NCBI GenBank assembly: GCA_017431825.1
Contig: JAFRKI010000002.1
Location: forward strand, 1-64,000
DNA: 64,000 nt
Reading direction: 5' to 3'
Source: Erysipelotrichaceae bacterium
GTDB lineage: Bacteria; Bacillota_I; Bacilli_A; Erysipelotrichales; Erysipelotrichaceae
The position numbers and the translations under genes were made by a program. Below, piece by piece: positions 61,359 to 64,000 of this stretch. The notes beneath the pieces are model-generated. The model made no database searches and was not told the DNA's origin. It worked only from the letters and a program-made list of their open reading frames with translations. The stretch's first letter is position 1, and each line of letters starts with the position of its first letter.

Positions 61359-63788
61359 ATGTTTTTCAGAAACAGCGAATCAAATGTGAGCACTATTTTT
61401 GAAAGTAAGGATAACTTCAAGTACGCTTTCAAGGTATTCCTGGAAATGGAATACGGAAAGTCGATCGAAGGTTCTTCCGTTTATGAACAGTACACGGTAC
61501 TGGGTTACATGATCATGGGTTATACCATGCATAAATGGAAGGAAACCAGAGAAAAGACCAGAATCAAGGACGGCAAGGTCCTTTACTATTTCTCCCTGGA
61601 ATTCCTGATGGGACGTCTTTTAAGCAACAACCTGATGTCCATGGGAGCCTACGGATTGGTAAAGGAAGCCTTAAGCGATCTTAAGATCGATCTCAACGAT
61701 CTTGAAGAGTGCGAATCCGATGCCGGTCTTGGCAACGGAGGCCTGGGCAGACTTGCTGCCTGCTTCCTTGATTCCTTAGCCAGCCTCAATTATCCGGGCA
61801 ACGGCAATACCATAAGATACCGTAACGGTCTTTTCAAGCAGGAGATCGTCGACTGCAAGCAGGTCGAAGTACCTGACCAGTGGTTAAGATACGGTTATCC
61901 GTGGGAGATCAGAAAGCCTTCCAAGGCCGTCGAAGTTAAGATCGGCGGTGACGTCGATATCAGCCGTGATGAAAAGGGCGATCTGAAGTTTGAATTAAAG
62001 GACTATGAAGAGATCCTGGCCGTACCGTATGACGTACCGGTCATCGGTGCCAATACAGAATGCACCAATACATTGCGTCTTTGGGCAGCAGAACCAAGCG
62101 ATTCCCTTCCTAGCAACATGACCTATCCGGAATATCTGAGCGATGTCGAAAACATCTGTCTCAACCTCTATCCGGAAGACTACTCGATGGAAGGCAAACT
62201 GACCCGTATCAAACAGGAATACTTCTTCGTATCGGCAGGTCTGCAGACCATCATCAAGGACCACCTGAAAAACAATCCGAGCCTTGATAACCTGGCTGAT
62301 AAGGTAACGGTACAGCTCAACGATACGCATCCGTCTCTGGCTATTCCTGAGCTCATGCGTCTTCTGATGGACGAACACGGATACTCCTGGGCCGATGCCT
62401 ATCCGATCGTTACCAAGGTATTTGCGTATACCAACCATACCGTAATGTCGGAGGCTCTTGAAAAGTGGCCGGTAAACTACATCAAGCAGATCGTACCGCG
62501 TGTTTATCTGATCATTGAAGAAATAGACAATCAGTTCGTCAACATGCTTAAGAATGACGGCAGATCCAACAACTTCATCGATTCCGTCAGGATCATCCAT
62601 GACAACAACTGCCGTATGGCCAATCTTTCGATCATCGGTTCCTATTCGGTAAACGGCGTTGCGGAGATCCATACCCGTATCTTAAAGGAAGATGTCTTCA
62701 GGAACTTCTATAAGATCTATCCTGACAAGTTCAACAACAAGACCAACGGCATCACCCAGAGAAGATGGCTGCTTTATTCCAATCCAGAACTGACGGAAGT
62801 AGTGGAAGGAGCCATCCGCAAGGATCTCTCCAAGGACTTCTTCAAGATCGACGATCTGATGGATCACGTCGACGATAAAAAGGTCCAGGAACGCTTCATG
62901 GAAGTCAAGAAGATCAAGAAGCAGCAGCTTTCCGCCTATCTCAAGAAGCTCTATGATATCGATCTTGACCCTGACAGCATCTTTGACGTACAGGCCAAGA
63001 GACTTCATGCCTACAAGAGACAGCTTCTTAACATCATGTATATAATCAGTCTTTATCTGCGGATAAAGAAGGATCCGAACTTCTCCATGCGTAAGACCTC
63101 TTTCATCTTCGGTGCCAAGGCCGCATCGAACTATGTATTTGCGAAAGACGTCATCAAACTGATCAATTCCGTAGCGAAGAAGGTCAACAGCGATCCGGAA
63201 GTATCGAAGTATATCAACGTCTTCTTCATTCCTAATTACCGTGTATCCATAGCTGAAAAGCTGATGCCGGCTGCCGATATCTCCGAACAGATCTCTACCG
63301 CCGGCAAGGAAGCCTCCGGTACCGGAAACATGAAGTTCATGATGAACGGAGCCGTTACCTTAGGCACGATGGATGGCGCCAACGTGGAGATCAGGGAACT
63401 GGTAGGGGATGACAATATCGTGATCTTCGGTATGAACGAACAGGAAGTAAACGAATTAAGACCTAACTACAAGCCTTACGAATACTACCTGAACGATCCT
63501 GTAATCAAGGAAGTCATCGGATCACTTATGGATGGCACTTTCGATAAGGACAAGAAGTCCTTTGAGAACCTCTATAACGAATTCCTCTTAGGCAATGACG
63601 AATACATGATCCTGGCTGACTTCAATTCCTACAGGGAAGCTCATGACAGGCTGTATGAGCTTTATGAAGACAGTCACCGTTTCGCCAGGATGTGTCTGGT
63701 GAACGTAGCCAAGTCCTGGTACTTCTCAAGCGACAGGACCATCGACAACTACGTCAGAGACATCTGGCATCTGGAAAAGATCTATTAA
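61359..63788 (+). CDS. glgP: Glycogen/maltodextrin phosphorylase
   Basis: 809 residues. 'YFSLEFLMGRLL', 'DAGLGNGGLGRLAACFLDS', 'NGITQRRWLL', 'FDVQAKRLHAYKRQLLN', and 'EASGTGNMKFMMNGA' with Lys659 holding pyridoxal phosphate. It releases glucose-1-phosphate from alpha-1,4-glucans. It follows trmK by 17 bp, but no other glycogen gene adjoins it. Own terminator. Confidence 0.97.
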   Translation: MFFRNSESNVSTIFESKDNFKYAFKVFLEMEYGKSIEGSSVYEQYTVLGYMIMGYTMHKWKETREKTRIKDGKVLYYFSLEFLMGRLLSNNLMSMGAYGLVKEALSDLKIDLNDLEECESDAGLGNGGLGRLAACFLDSLASLNYPGNGNTIRYRNGLFKQEIVDCKQVEVPDQWLRYGYPWEIRKPSKAVEVKIGGDVDISRDEKGDLKFELKDYEEILAVPYDVPVIGANTECTNTLRLWAAEPSDSLPSNMTYPEYLSDVENICLNLYPEDYSMEGKLTRIKQEYFFVSAGLQTIIKDHLKNNPSLDNLADKVTVQLNDTHPSLAIPELMRLLMDEHGYSWADAYPIVTKVFAYTNHTVMSEALEKWPVNYIKQIVPRVYLIIEEIDNQFVNMLKNDGRSNNFIDSVRIIHDNNCRMANLSIIGSYSVNGVAEIHTRILKEDVFRNFYKIYPDKFNNKTNGITQRRWLLYSNPELTEVVEGAIRKDLSKDFFKIDDLMDHVDDKKVQERFMEVKKIKKQQLSAYLKKLYDIDLDPDSIFDVQAKRLHAYKRQLLNIMYIISLYLRIKKDPNFSMRKTSFIFGAKAASNYVFAKDVIKLINSVAKKVNSDPEVSKYINVFFIPNYRVSIAEKLMPAADISEQISTAGKEASGTGNMKFMMNGAVTLGTMDGANVEIRELVGDDNIVIFGMNEQEVNELRPNYKPYEYYLNDPVIKEVIGSLMDGTFDKDKKSFENLYNEFLLGNDEYMILADFNSYREAHDRLYELYEDSHRFARMCLVNVAKSWYFSSDRTIDNYVRDIWHLEKIY

Positions 63789-63791
63789 AAG

Positions 63792-63823
63792 AAAAGGGCT
63801 AATCGATGATGATCGGCCCTTTT
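63792..63823. terminator. Bidirectional terminator after glgP
   Basis: AAAAGGGC / GCCCTTTT enclose an inner CGAT/ATCG pairing. The TAG of the converging gene lies within it. Confidence 0.82.
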
Positions 63824-64000
63824 AATTCTTTTCTTAAATAGGCTTTACGGTCCTTCAATAACGAGGCATAGAGATTGGCCGCTTTCCATTCTATCTCTTT
63901 ATGGCGGGAAGGAAGGTTCTTGAACTGCGTAACGATACGGAAGTCTTCATCTTTCAGCGACCGCAGATATTCCCGTCCTTTCCTGTTGAAACCAAGTATC
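63799..64000 (-). CDS. tRNA(Met) cytidine acetate ligase-like protein, C-terminus (runs off right edge)
   Basis: The minus-strand frame is open from 63999 to TAG at 63799-63801 and gives 66 residues starting 'ILGFNRKGREYLRSLKDED'. It also contains 'WKAANLYASLLKDRKAYLRK'. The end of TmcAL (YlbM) proteins reads 'LGf...G...L..iK' followed by 'A...Y.l', which fits. That enzyme makes N4-acetylcytidine in elongator tRNA-Met using acetate and ATP. The catalytic HIGH-like region lies beyond the window. The call rests on the C-terminal pattern only. Confidence 0.65.
   Translation of the reverse strand, partial: ILGFNRKGREYLRSLKDEDFRIVTQFKNLPSRHKEIEWKAANLYASLLKDRKAYLRKELKGPIIID

Noticed and set aside
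61995..62672. 225-codon minus-strand open frame inside glgP
   Set aside because: Antisense to a well-conserved phosphorylase; no motif or ribosome site.
1..64000. tRNA, rRNA, CRISPR array, transposase, integrase or phage genes
   Set aside because: Both strands were read for these. No cloverleaf-like cluster, rRNA signature, regularly spaced repeat or mobile-element protein was found. A covariance-model search could still reveal a small RNA that I missed.

Overview
The window reads as chromosomal DNA of a low-to-moderate GC Bacillota. An Erysipelotrichia-type gut organism is my best guess. The support is the core block glyS-dnaG-rpoD-trmK, a dimeric glycyl-tRNA synthetase, Gram-positive style Shine-Dalgarno sites and TTGACA/TATAAT promoters, a glutaminyl-tRNA synthetase, DegV, a yybP-ykoY leader, several PTS and Dha genes and many small alpha/beta hydrolases. 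The class is an inference and was not tested by any search. I saw no tRNA, rRNA, CRISPR array, insertion sequence or prophage.

Layout. 1-4.4 kb: the tail of an AT-rich SnoaL-like gene, an imperfect 24-bp direct repeat, a YdeI-like gene, two GNAT acetyltransferases, glnS and a decayed GntR/FCD regulator. 4.4-14.5 kb: sn-glycerol-1-phosphate dehydrogenase, a HAD phosphatase, a membrane-anchored hydrolase, a GAF-ABC ATPase with a 1084-aa FtsX-like permease, a glycosyltransferase and two membrane proteins. 14.5-19.9 kb: a GltS-like symporter with an acyltransferase, then a galactitol-type PTS set (IIB, IIC and a GNAT-IIA fusion). 19.9-27.2 kb: lysophospholipase-like hydrolase, DUF4342 protein, DegV, a dha operon in the order L-M-K, a YdcF-like protein, a GNAT and a membrane protein with a Cys/His tail. 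27.2-33.7 kb: Mn riboswitch and P-type ATPase, membrane metalloprotease with rfbB, and an orphan PTS IIC. 33.7-41.7 kb: an esterase and an MFS gene carrying an internal stop, a lipoprotein, then flavodoxin-rlmD-lipoprotein pseudogene-patatin-hydrolase. 41.7-46.1 kb: GntP permease and MBL hydrolase, a divergent TetR gene, and a STAS/HATPase partner-switching cluster. 46.1-53.6 kb: feoA-feoA-feoB with its Cys-rich companion, a CDF transporter, a CPCC protein, a BECR-toxin-like protein and two hydrolases. 53.6-64 kb: prepilin peptidase, thyA-folA, glyS-dnaG-rpoD-trmK, glgP, and the end of a converging tmcAL-like gene.

How the genes fit together. Several sets are plainly co-transcribed: gat IIB-IIC-GNAT/IIA, dhaLMK, feoAA-feoB-Cys, thyA-folA (1-nt overlap), dnaG-rpoD-trmK (overlapping stops and starts) and MFS-esterase (1-nt overlap). 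Iron and manganese handling is prominent: Feo behind two dyads that look like a metalloregulator site, an Mn-type riboswitch ahead of a P-type ATPase, and a CDF exporter.

Most unusual points: a GNAT domain fused to PTS enzyme IIA; a GAF domain fused to an ABC ATPase; a sigma-70 factor with a histone-H1-like Lys/Ala/Glu N-terminus of about 160 residues; a STAS/HATPase module led by an unknown gene with no sigma factor nearby; three genes in which TATAAT is followed by exactly seven bases and then ATG, predicting leaderless mRNAs; and two otherwise intact genes each broken by one in-frame TAA.
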